From an uncultured Clostridia bacterium (lineage in GTDB: Bacteria > Bacillota > Clostridia > TANB77 > CAG-508), in NCBI GenBank assembly GCA_947625075.1, contig CANQMY010000051.1:1-7312 (forward strand): a DNA stretch of 7,312 nucleotides. The letters run 5' to 3'. Below, in pieces: positions 1 to 6,542 of this stretch. The position numbers and the translations under genes were made by a program. How positions within the stretch are numbered: position 1 is the first letter of the stretch; each line of letters opens with the position of its first letter. The notes beneath the pieces are model-generated. The model did not search any database. It saw only the letters and a program-made list of their open reading frames with translations, and had not been told where the DNA came from.

Positions 1-1523
1 CCAGGAGTATCCAAAAATGTTATTTCTCTGTTATTTACATTTACTTTGTAAGCACCAATATGTTGAGTAATACCTCCCGCTTCACCTTCAATTACATTAG
101 TCTTTCTGATTGCATCCAAAAGTGATGTTTTACCATGGTCAACGTGTCCCATTACAACAACTACTGGTGGACGAGGAATTAAATCTTCTTCCTTATCTTC
201 AGAATCATCAAATAATATATCTTCATCTTTGATTTCTTCTTTTTTAGTTGCTTGAACTCCAAAGCTGTCTGCTACTAAATATGCAGTATCAAAGTCTAGG
301 TCTTGATTTATATTTGCCATTATTCCTAATTCAAATAATTTTTTTATTACTTCTGCTGATGTCTTTTTAAGATCTGTAGCTAAATCTTTAACTGAAATAC
401 TTGCTGGAATTGTAATTTCTTTAAGTTCAAATATTTTTTGTTTTCTTTCTTCCTTTTCACCTTTTCTCTTATTTTTCTTTCCTCTTGCAGTAGTTAAATC
501 ATAATAATCTAACATTTCGCCTTCTTGGTCTTCAAACATATTAGAAAGTCTATTAACTTGCTTTAAATCTCTTAATTTTCCGCCATTGAAAGATTCTTCC
601 ATGTCTCTTTTTGATCTAGTCTTTTTCTTCTCTTCTAAATTTCTATTTGCTTTTTGTTTATCTATTATTTTACTAGAATAATCTTTTTTGCTATTTTTTT
701 CTAGTATGTCAATTGACATCATATCATTTAAACTCTTATCATTTTGATGCATGTTCATAGGTTTTCTAAAATCTCTTCTTTGATTATTGTTTGACATAGA
801 TCCATTATTATTTTTATTAAATCCAGAATGATTATTAAACCCTTTATTTTCATTATTTTGATTAAAGTTTCCCCTTGGCTTATTATGATAATCATTATTA
901 TTTCTTGGTCTAAAGTTATTATTATCAAAATTTTTATTTTTGTTAAAACTTTTATATCCTATTTGATTATCATTATCTGATTTAACAACATTTTTATCAT
1001 ATTGAATTTTCTTTTCTTCTACCTGAGAGGCTTTATTTTCTTCTGGTTCTTTCTTTATTTCTTTTTTCTCAACTACTGCTTCCTTTACAGGTTCTACTTT
1101 TTGAGTTTCTTTTACTTCTTGTTTATTTTCTTTTACTACTTTTGGTTTTATTCCAAATAGTTCATTTACAGTCATAGGTTTAGAAGGTCTTTCTCTATAA
1201 ACAATATTAAAATCTTTATTTCTTCTTTGCGTATTAAAACCAATTCCTGCTTTTTTATCATCTTCTTTAACAGTATTAGTTTTCTTTTCTTCTTCAACAA
1301 TAACCTGTCTTCTAATTATAACCTGACCTGTTGTTTTTATTTCTTCCTTTTCTTTTTTATTATCTTTCTTTTTTAGATTTTCTTTTATTTTTTTAGAATC
1401 GGTATCATCTATTGAGCTTAAATGACTAGTTGCATTTATGCCTAGTTTTTTTGCAACATCAAGTACATCTTTATTTTCCATATTTAATTCTTTTGCTATT
1501 TCATAAATTTTTACTTTACTCAA
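1..1523 (-). CDS. infB: Translation initiation factor IF-2, N-terminal part (runs off window)
   Basis: IF2 is the GTPase that brings initiator tRNA to the 30S subunit and promotes 50S joining. The visible 507 codons cover a first IF2_N domain (residues about 1-45, beginning SKVKIYEIAKEL), a long charged and Asn-rich linker (about 50-360), a second IF2_N domain (about 366-424, with ITIPASISVKDLA), and the start of the G domain. The P-loop GHVDHGKT begins at residue 459, the switch segment GGITQHIGAYKV follows, and the G3 motif DTPG is cut by the window edge. The start is a TTG at 1523-1521, chosen because AGGAGGTGA lies 8 nt upstream and no ATG occurs near it; the first residues match the usual IF2 N-terminus. 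The gene follows nusA after 141 nt and is probably co-transcribed. The C-terminal G and tRNA-binding domains lie outside the window. Identity is close to certain; the TTG start is very likely. Confidence 0.97.
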   Translation of the reverse strand, partial: MSKVKIYEIAKELNMENKDVLDVAKKLGINATSHLSSIDDTDSKKIKENLKKKDNKKEKEEIKTTGQVIIRRQVIVEEEKKTNTVKEDDKKAGIGFNTQRRNKDFNIVYRERPSKPMTVNELFGIKPKVVKENKQEVKETQKVEPVKEAVVEKKEIKKEPEENKASQVEEKKIQYDKNVVKSDNDNQIGYKSFNKNKNFDNNNFRPRNNNDYHNKPRGNFNQNNENKGFNNHSGFNKNNNGSMSNNNQRRDFRKPMNMHQNDKSLNDMMSIDILEKNSKKDYSSKIIDKQKANRNLEEKKKTRSKRDMEESFNGGKLRDLKQVNRLSNMFEDQEGEMLDYYDLTTARGKKNKRKGEKEERKQKIFELKEITIPASISVKDLATDLKKTSAEVIKKLFELGIMANINQDLDFDTAYLVADSFGVQATKKEEIKDEDILFDDSEDKEEDLIPRPPVVVVMGHVDHGKTSLLDAIRKTNVIEGEAGGITQHIGAYKVNVNNREITFLDTP

Positions 1524-1664
1524 TTGATTCACCTCCTAAAATAATTTTATTAATTGTCTCTTTAATAATACTATTCTTCAATACTACACCCCTATACTTA
1601 TTAATATTTTATAAATTTTTATTAAGGTTTATTCCTTTTTTAAGCTATTTTACTATATTCTTGT
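1524..1664 (-). other. nusA-infB spacer without ylxR or L7Ae-like gene
   Basis: This 141-nt gap holds only the infB ribosome binding site at its infB end. I find no open reading frame of useful length, no convincing promoter (TTGAAG near the middle has no good -10 at the right distance) and no GC-rich terminator hairpin. In Bacillus and most Clostridia this place is occupied by ylxR and a ribosomal L7Ae-like gene; neither is present here. Confidence 0.7.
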
Positions 1665-2999
1665 TTATTTTGTAGCTTTGGTTTTAGTTGTTTTTTTCTT
1701 TGTTTCTTTTTTTGCTTCTTTATTCTCAGACTTTTTTGCTTTCTTTTTTACTTCTTCTTTTTCTACATCTTCTTCAGCAACTTTTTTAGTTGTTTTCTTT
1801 GTAGATTTTTTTGTAGTTTCTTTTTTCTCTGATTTTGTTTCATTTTCATCTATATTATTTTCTTCTTTAACTTCTTGTATATCATTATTCTCTTCTTGGT
1901 TTTGCATTTCTTCTAACATTTTTCTAAATTGAGATTCACTCTTTATATCAATTTTCCAATTTGTAAGTTTTGCAGCTAATTTTGCATTTTGTCCACCTTT
2001 TCCAATTGCTAAAGATAATTGGTCGTCTGGAACAATTACTTGTGCAAATTTTTCTTCTTCTCTTGCATCAACTGCTAAAACTTTTGCTGGTAAAAGAGAT
2101 GTTGCAATAAAAGTTGATGGATCTTTATCCCATTCAATAACATCTATTTTTTCACCATTTAATTCATTTATAATATTTTGTATACGAATTCCTTTTTGTC
2201 CAACACATGAACCAACTGGATCAATGTTTGGATTTTGTGAATAAACTGCAATTTTACTTCTATATCCTGCTTCTCTAGAAATGCTTTTTATTTCTATTAA
2301 TCCTTCATATATTTCTGGTATTTCAACTTCAAATAATTTTCTAACAAATTCTGTACTTGCTCTTGAAAGAATAATTTGTGTTGAACCTTTTACTCCTTTT
2401 TCAACACTAATTATACAAGTTTTTACTTTATCATTTACATTATATTTTTCAGTTGGTATTTGTTCTTTTTTAGGCATTACACCTTCAATTCTTCCCAAAT
2501 CTAATATTACAGATCCACCATCTGATTTTTGTACTAATCCTGTAATTATTTCACCTTTTTTATCTGCAAATTCTGTAAATATAACATCTCTTGAAGCTTC
2601 TCTAATTTTTTGTGTAATTACTTGTTTTGCTGTTTGTGCTGCAATTCTACCAAAATCTTTAGGCATAAGTTCTATTTGAACTACATCTCCAACTTTAAAA
2701 TTTTTATTTTGTTTCTTTGCATTTTCTAAAGAAATTTCAATTTTTTCATCTTTAACTTCTTCTACTACACTTTTTTCTTGATATACATGCATTTTTCCAT
2801 CTGTTTTATCTAATACTACTTTAACATTTTCAGTTGTACAATCAAAATTTCTTTTATATGCAACAACTAAAGCAGATTCTATAGATTCCATTAAAAATTC
2901 TTTCTTTATGCCATTAGATTTTTCTAATTCCTCCATTGCTAATAACAATTCTGTTGTATCTATTCCTCTGTATGCAGCTTTTGCTTCTCTTTTTTTCAT
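1665..2999 (-). CDS. nusA: Transcription termination/antitermination factor NusA
   Basis: NusA binds RNA polymerase and nascent RNA to modulate pausing, termination and antitermination. The 444-aa product has the RNA polymerase-binding N-terminal domain (about 12-130, with AMEELEKSNGIKKEFL and SALVVAYKRNF), an S1 domain (about 145-213, with GLVQKSDGGSVILDLGRIEG), KH1 with GQKG at 267-270, and KH2 with GKGG at 333-336. After about residue 365 comes an 80-residue Glu/Lys/Thr tail that short Firmicute NusA proteins (about 370 aa) lack. I place the start at 2999, not at the in-frame ATG at 3026. The later ATG has GGGAGG 9 nt upstream, sitting inside the last codons of rimP, and leaves one base between the rimP stop and the nusA start; the earlier ATG would add nine residues not usual in the family. 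Tight spacing implies translational coupling with rimP. Confidence 0.97.
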   Translation of the reverse strand: MKKREAKAAYRGIDTTELLLAMEELEKSNGIKKEFLMESIESALVVAYKRNFDCTTENVKVVLDKTDGKMHVYQEKSVVEEVKDEKIEISLENAKKQNKNFKVGDVVQIELMPKDFGRIAAQTAKQVITQKIREASRDVIFTEFADKKGEIITGLVQKSDGGSVILDLGRIEGVMPKKEQIPTEKYNVNDKVKTCIISVEKGVKGSTQIILSRASTEFVRKLFEVEIPEIYEGLIEIKSISREAGYRSKIAVYSQNPNIDPVGSCVGQKGIRIQNIINELNGEKIDVIEWDKDPSTFIATSLLPAKVLAVDAREEEKFAQVIVPDDQLSLAIGKGGQNAKLAAKLTNWKIDIKSESQFRKMLEEMQNQEENNDIQEVKEENNIDENETKSEKKETTKKSTKKTTKKVAEEDVEKEEVKKKAKKSENKEAKKETKKKTTKTKATK

Positions 3000-3000
3000 T

Positions 3001-3465
3001 TTAATTTTCCTCCCAATTATAAACATTTTTCATTTTTGAAATATTGTTTCTTTCAATAGCAATATTTTTTTCTTGTATTTGTATAACTACTTCATTTTCG
3101 TTAAAAGTTTTAAGAATTCCAATTATAATCTTTTGTTTATCTATTGCTTTAAATAAGTGAGCTTCTACTTTACTATTTATAAACATCTTTAAATGTTCAT
3201 CACTTCTGATATTTCTTTCTAATCCTGGTGAAGATATTTCTAAAAAATATTGTGATTTTATTGGATCTTTTTCATCTAATATATCAGATATTGCATTGTT
3301 TACTTTTTCACAATCTTCTATGGTTATTTGTTTTTCATTATCTATAAATATTCTTAAAAAATTATCTTTTCCTTCTTTTTCATAAATTACATCATATATT
3401 TTGTACCCTAATTTACTTATTATAGGATGAATTATTTTTTCTATATTAGATTCTACTGATGTCAT
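3001..3465 (-). CDS. rimP: Ribosome maturation factor RimP
   Basis: RimP helps assemble the 30S ribosomal subunit. The 154-aa product has normal family length. The N-terminal alpha/beta domain (about 1-83) carries FLRIFIDNEKQITIEDCEKV and the family hallmark YFLEISSPGLER; the C-terminal SH3-like domain (about 88-150) ends in NVYNWEEN. The ATG at 3465 is preceded by AAGGAG with 6 nt spacing. It is the first gene of the operon and is followed by nusA with a one-base gap. Upstream lie a leader hairpin and a near-consensus promoter. Its usual position directly before nusA confirms the assignment. Confidence 0.96.
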   Translation of the reverse strand: MTSVESNIEKIIHPIISKLGYKIYDVIYEKEGKDNFLRIFIDNEKQITIEDCEKVNNAISDILDEKDPIKSQYFLEISSPGLERNIRSDEHLKMFINSKVEAHLFKAIDKQKIIIGILKTFNENEVVIQIQEKNIAIERNNISKMKNVYNWEEN

Positions 3466-3508
3466 TTAATACTCCTTTATAATAAAATTTTTTATTTATG
3501 TTAAAACT

Positions 3509-3535
3509 AAAGAGTGGAATTTGCTTCCACTCTTT
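3509..3535 (-). promoter_or_regulatory. Leader hairpin of the rimP operon (possible attenuator)
   Basis: A perfect 11-bp inverted repeat (AAAGAGTGGAA and TTCCACTCTTT) with a 5-nt loop lies between the rimP promoter and its ribosome binding site, about 20-45 nt into the predicted transcript. On the minus strand it is followed by AGTTTTAAC, a broken U-tract. It could be a partial terminator (attenuator) for the operon, an mRNA-stabilising 5' hairpin, or the terminator for the sortase gene whose stop lies about 90 nt upstream. If it is a terminator, rimP transcripts must also pass it. The stem is seen directly; the function is inferred. Confidence 0.6.
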
Positions 3536-3559
3536 TCTATCTCTTATGCTACAATATCT

Positions 3560-3588
3560 ATTATACTATCTAAATACCTAAAAGTCAA
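3560..3588 (-). promoter_or_regulatory. Sigma-A-type promoter of the rimP-nusA-infB operon
   Basis: On the minus strand, TTGACT (3588-3583) and TATAAT (3565-3560) are separated by exactly 17 nt, a near-perfect housekeeping promoter. The predicted start of transcription is near 3553, giving a leader of about 88 nt before the rimP ATG. Confidence 0.85.
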
Positions 3589-3623
3589 TGCTTTTTTATA
3601 AAATAACTTTATTTTTTACTAAA

Positions 3624-4361
3624 TCAATTTTCTTGTATTGCATGAACTACAACTCTTCTTTTATTATTATTATCACAAGTTATTAATGTAACAATTTTAT
3701 TTTCATAATTTATGTTTTCTGCACTAACATCAAACTTTATATTGCTTTTCTTTATTGCATTATTAATATAATTTTCTTTATCGCTTTGATTCAAAAAATT
3801 CTTTCTAATCAATTCTTCTGTTGGTTCAATACTATATGAAGCAAATACTTTATATGTTATTAAATTATCTTCTGTATATATTTTTACATTTATATCTGTT
3901 CCTAAATTTCCGTTATTAATTTTATGTAAATTTGCAAACATTCTCTCATTTTTCATATTATGTCCATATATTATTGTATTATCGTCATTAAATTCTGAAT
4001 TGGTTTGACTGTCAACAAATATACTTCCTGACACACTATACTTTTTGTATATATCTTTTCTTAAATAATATTCATCTTCAGTACTACTTTGCAATATTGG
4101 ATAATTTATATAAGTATTATCTATTGTTATCCATGCTATTATATCTTCATTTGTACTTTTTAATTTTTCAAAATCAATTTGAAGTGCATTCTCTTCTAAT
4201 TCATTATCTTTAACTTCAGATACAACTTCAGTATATAAACCTTCTTCTAATTCTTTTGTTTCTTTATCACTTTTAATCCATATAAAAACATTATATCCTG
4301 AAAATAAAAATACACAAATAAATATTATTAAAATTAAATTAATCCATATATTTTTTTTCAT
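3624..4361 (-). CDS. Class B sortase (cysteine transpeptidase)
   Basis: Sortases cleave a C-terminal sorting signal on secreted proteins and join them to the cell wall or to pilin subunits; they act outside the membrane, tethered by an N-terminal helix. The 245-aa product begins with MKKN, then one membrane segment (about 5-29), then the catalytic domain. The triad is visible: His134 in IIYGHNMKNERMFANLHK, Cys229 in VTLITCD, and Arg236 in KRRVVVHA. The YGHNM...MFANLHK block is the class B signature. The start at 4361 has AGGAG 8 nt upstream. It has its own promoter and appears monocistronic. No protein in the window carries an LPXTG- or NPQTN-like signal plus membrane tail, so its substrate is not visible. 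It could be srtB-like housekeeping or dedicated; I give no symbol. Confidence 0.93.
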   Translation of the reverse strand: MKKNIWINLILIIFICVFLFSGYNVFIWIKSDKETKELEEGLYTEVVSEVKDNELEENALQIDFEKLKSTNEDIIAWITIDNTYINYPILQSSTEDEYYLRKDIYKKYSVSGSIFVDSQTNSEFNDDNTIIYGHNMKNERMFANLHKINNGNLGTDINVKIYTEDNLITYKVFASYSIEPTEELIRKNFLNQSDKENYINNAIKKSNIKFDVSAENINYENKIVTLITCDNNNKRRVVVHAIQEN

Positions 4362-4393
4362 ATCACATTCTCCTAATATAATTCACTTTCATC

Positions 4394-4421
4394 ATTATAT
4401 TATTTTTTTATTTAAAGTCAA
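4394..4421 (-). promoter_or_regulatory. Sigma-A-type promoter of the sortase gene
   Basis: On the minus strand, TTGACT (4421-4416) and TATAAT (4399-4394) are separated by 16 nt, with an A-rich spacer. This places the transcription start near 4387, about 26 nt before the sortase ATG, so the gene is probably transcribed alone with a short leader. Confidence 0.75.
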
Positions 4422-4467
4422 TGGTTGCTTAATTAAATAATCTAATTTTTTTTGATAAAATTATTTA

Positions 4468-4674
4468 TTATTCAGAATATAAAATATATGGATTCTCTTT
4501 TTTTCCATTTCCGCCACATAGTAATATTTCTGGTTTTAATACTACAACTGGTCTTACAAAAAGATTTAATTCATGAGGATATGAATGTCCATATGCATTT
4601 ACTCCCCAAAATCCTAATCCTTCCCATTCAACACCTTCGTTATTTATTATTACTATAAATTTTAAAAGAGAATC
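4468..4674 (-). pseudogene. C-terminal remnant of a pilin-like/surface protein
   Basis: A 68-codon open frame with no ATG, GTG or TTG start ends at a TAA (4470-4468). Its residues look like real protein: GVEWEGLGFWGVNAYGHS, then LFVRPVVVLKPEILL, then GGNGKKENPYILYSE. The RPVV-L stretch followed by GG-G--ENPY-L resembles the C-terminal end of large Clostridia surface proteins that start with a pilin-like helix; this comparison is from memory and is not a search result. The first few codons fall in the terminator of the upstream 109-aa gene, so the true remnant probably begins near 4660. I infer that the 5' part was lost when the upstream cassette arrived or by deletion. The frame is intact to its stop, which suggests a fairly recent event. 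Confidence 0.6.
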
Positions 4675-4693
4675 CTAGTTGGGATTCTCTTTT
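4664..4693 (-). terminator. Rho-independent terminator of the 109-aa gene
   Basis: A perfect 12-bp stem (AAAAGAGAATCC and GGATTCTCTTTT) with a 6-nt loop begins 14 nt after the stop of the 109-aa gene. On the minus strand the stem ends in TTTT and continues AAAATTTATAG. The flanking TTAA bases extend the stem by two pairs. It could also work on the plus strand, where no gene is visible. Confidence 0.75.
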
Positions 4694-4706
4694 AATTTTG
4701 CTCACA

Positions 4707-5036
4707 CTAGCATGATTCTGCCAGCTTATTTTCCGGAATTAACGTAACCGGACCTTTTAATTTTAAATCCTCGCACATCCTTAAAACCTGACTGAAATAA
4801 TCAGAAGAAAGCATTTTTTTAGTAGGTACTGCAATAAAACATGTTCTTAACTCAGTGCTTATGGTAGCATCTTCTCCTTTTAGAATCTGCGATACAGCAT
4901 AGTCATAATTTTCATTTCCGGGTTTCACACAAGAATAATTGTCAACCCAAAATTTCCAATCTGACCATATAAGTATACCGTCCTGATCCCTTTGTTTAGC
5001 TTCCTCTAAAGAGTTCCGAAGTATCTCCTCTGTCAT
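4707..5036 (-). CDS. Hypothetical protein, 109 aa, compositionally foreign
   Basis: I do not recognise this protein. It is small, soluble-looking and acidic, with no signal peptide or membrane segment. It has three Trp in a row of seven residues (WSDWKFW, 24-30), four Cys (36, 66, 88 and the last residue 109), and a C-terminal half reading TCFIAVPTKKML then GPVTLIPENK. The ATG at 5036 follows AAGGAGG with 7 nt spacing. It has its own promoter and terminator. By hand count its GC is about 36%, against well under 30% for flanking genes, and it uses codons such as CCG and CGG that neighbours avoid. It sits between a complete surface-protein gene and the remnant of another. That points to horizontal acquisition. 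No function is proposed. Confidence 0.85.
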   Translation of the reverse strand: MTEEILRNSLEEAKQRDQDGILIWSDWKFWVDNYSCVKPGNENYDYAVSQILKGEDATISTELRTCFIAVPTKKMLSSDYFSQVLRMCEDLKLKGPVTLIPENKLAESC

Positions 5037-5084
5037 TGTTAATCCTCCTTGATTTCTAATATTTTTCTACAATAGATAAGTTAC

Positions 5085-5113
5085 ATTATATCATATCTAA
5101 CTGATAAAATCAA
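5085..5113 (-). promoter_or_regulatory. Promoter of the 109-aa gene, with possible operator dyads
   Basis: On the minus strand, TTGATT (5113-5108) and TATAAT (5090-5085) are 17 nt apart, and TGA just before the -10 makes an extended -10. Around the -10 are two short inverted repeats: AGTTA/TAACT and TAGATA/TATCTA. They could be a repressor site, but short AT-rich dyads are common here and this part is weak. Confidence 0.75.
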
Positions 5114-5141
5114 TTTTTTAACTATTACTTAAATTCTATAT

Positions 5142-6485
5142 CTATTTTTCTAATAAAGAATGATATTCTACTGATTTTTCATAATTTTTATTTACTTCCT
5201 CGTCTGTTAATGCTCTACTATATAATCTTAGAGCATAAATCTTCATTTTAGGATATAACCAATAATTATCTCTATTCATGCTCGTTCTTGCTATACAAAT
5301 TTTATTTAAATTATTTATTTCTTTTTGTAGATTATCCCAATATCCTTTATAATACCATCCATTTCCAATGTAATTTCCATTTATATATAATTTTATTTCA
5401 AAAACAGTTTCATCATTTAGCTTTTTTGAACTTTTAGGATTAAAAGTAACAGTTGCATAAAAATCTTCAGCGTTGCCTAAGTTATGTACAGCTACAGCAT
5501 TCCACCCAGTACCGTTACCCATCCCTGATACTTCCCATACATTATCATTACTACGCAATATCTCAGGGTATTCTTTCAATCCTGTTGCCCCAGTCCATTT
5601 AATTATCAATTGCTTATCTTTTCGTAACATATTAAAATGCAATTTAGCAAAATGACTTTCAATTCCATCCCACCATCCAAAGCCTCCTCCATTATTATCA
5701 GGATTCGTTGAGTCAACTTTATTTCCATCTACTACAGTAGCTTTAGTTGTATCTCCATAAAATTCAAAAGTAAATCCATTTTCAATTAATTCTTTTTTTC
5801 TTTCTACACTGTCATAGTCAATTTCAATCCAATCATTTTCTCCATCAAAATTAAATGATTCATTTGTTAATCCACTTTCTTCAGTACCAGTTTCATCAAA
5901 GCCATGTAATGTTACTCCAGAACCTAAAGTTTCTTTAACTTCTTCAATTGTCTTTACTTCCTTATCTACTATCGATGAATCAATACTTATTATTAAACTA
6001 TCTTTTATTGCTAACATATCTCCTGCTGATAAATCTATATAATTATCTTCTCCTAGCTGTATTACTTCCCCTGTTTCGTAATTTATTAACCAACTATTTT
6101 TTGCTTTTCCATACCCTTCTAATTCTGTTCCTTTTTCTATGTAATTCCATCCTGTTTCATAACTTTTTTCATTTACTTTTATTATATGCCAATTTGAAGT
6201 ATTGTTTAAATTTCTCGTATTTAGTTCTTTTCCTAATTTTTCTGAACTTACATTTCCCATATATTTATCTAGTTGAACTGATAATACATTTTGTTCTATA
6301 TACTCTCTTTCACTTGCTGTTTTGTATGACTCTGTTGCTTTTTTTGCTTTACTAAATATTCCATTATCAGATAACGCTATATTTAATGTTACTCCTGCTA
6401 ATATTAACATAATTATTATTGTTACTACTAATGCCACAAGTGTAATCCCTTTTTCTTTACATTGTTTATTCATTTTTCTAATCAT
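5142..6485 (-). CDS. Type IV pilin-like protein with C-terminal LamG/ConA-like domain
   Basis: The 447-aa product has a short basic leader ending EKG, then ITLVALVVTIIIMLILAG, a class III (prepilin-type) signal with cleavage expected after Gly13. The usual Glu at mature position 5 is Ala18. An amphipathic stalk follows (about 37-75), then a pseudopilin-like middle with WLINYETGEVIQL (about 132-144). From about 207 to the end is a jelly-roll lectin-like domain: FNFDGENDWIEID at its start and IYALRLYSRALTDEEVNKNY at its end, typical of LamG/concanavalin-like domains. It is probably displayed on the surface and may bind glycans; no sorting signal is present. I start at the ATG at 6485, 8 nt after GGAGG. 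The ATG at 6500 would place that Shine-Dalgarno inside the gene. The only DNA available for its promoter is the invertible-looking segment directly upstream. Confidence 0.85.
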   Translation of the reverse strand: MIRKMNKQCKEKGITLVALVVTIIIMLILAGVTLNIALSDNGIFSKAKKATESYKTASEREYIEQNVLSVQLDKYMGNVSSEKLGKELNTRNLNNTSNWHIIKVNEKSYETGWNYIEKGTELEGYGKAKNSWLINYETGEVIQLGEDNYIDLSAGDMLAIKDSLIISIDSSIVDKEVKTIEEVKETLGSGVTLHGFDETGTEESGLTNESFNFDGENDWIEIDYDSVERKKELIENGFTFEFYGDTTKATVVDGNKVDSTNPDNNGGGFGWWDGIESHFAKLHFNMLRKDKQLIIKWTGATGLKEYPEILRSNDNVWEVSGMGNGTGWNAVAVHNLGNAEDFYATVTFNPKSSKKLNDETVFEIKLYINGNYIGNGWYYKGYWDNLQKEINNLNKICIARTSMNRDNYWLYPKMKIYALRLYSRALTDEEVNKNYEKSVEYHSLLEK

Positions 6486-6515
6486 TTGTTTTTCCTCCAT
6501 TTTGTTATGTTAATT

Positions 6516-6542
6516 TTTATTAATGAAAAAACTTAATAAAAA
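6516..6542 (+). repeat. Left 27-bp inverted-repeat arm (IR-L)
   Basis: This 27-nt arm is an exact reverse complement of 6682-6708. It begins TTTATTAATG and ends CTTAATAAAAA. Each arm is itself a partial dyad: TTTATTAA and TTAATAAA flank the asymmetric 9-nt core TGAAAAAAC, the form expected of a site-specific recombinase crossover site. It lies 31 nt upstream of the pilin-like start codon. Confidence 0.85.

Noticed and set aside
1678..2679. Plus-strand open frames opposite nusA (1678-1932 and 2281-2679)
   Set aside because: They mirror the Lys-rich tail and core of nusA; products are Phe/Ser-rich low-complexity with no ribosome binding sites.
3000..3026. Upstream in-frame ATG for nusA at 3026, overlapping rimP by 26 bases
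   Set aside because: The ATG at 2999 has a good GGGAGG at 9 nt and starts one base after the rimP stop; the extra nine residues are not typical of NusA.
3600..3623. Small AT-only hairpin just after the sortase stop as its terminator
   Set aside because: The stem is about 6 A-T pairs and is followed by A-rich, not U-rich, sequence on the minus strand.
6486..6500. Upstream in-frame ATG at 6500 for the pilin-like gene
   Set aside because: Its own second and third codons contain the GGAGG that serves the ATG at 6485, and no Shine-Dalgarno precedes 6500.
5948..6513. Plus-strand Leu/Tyr-rich open frames opposite the pilin-like gene
   Set aside because: Antisense shadows of an AT-rich gene; no start signals or recognisable motifs.
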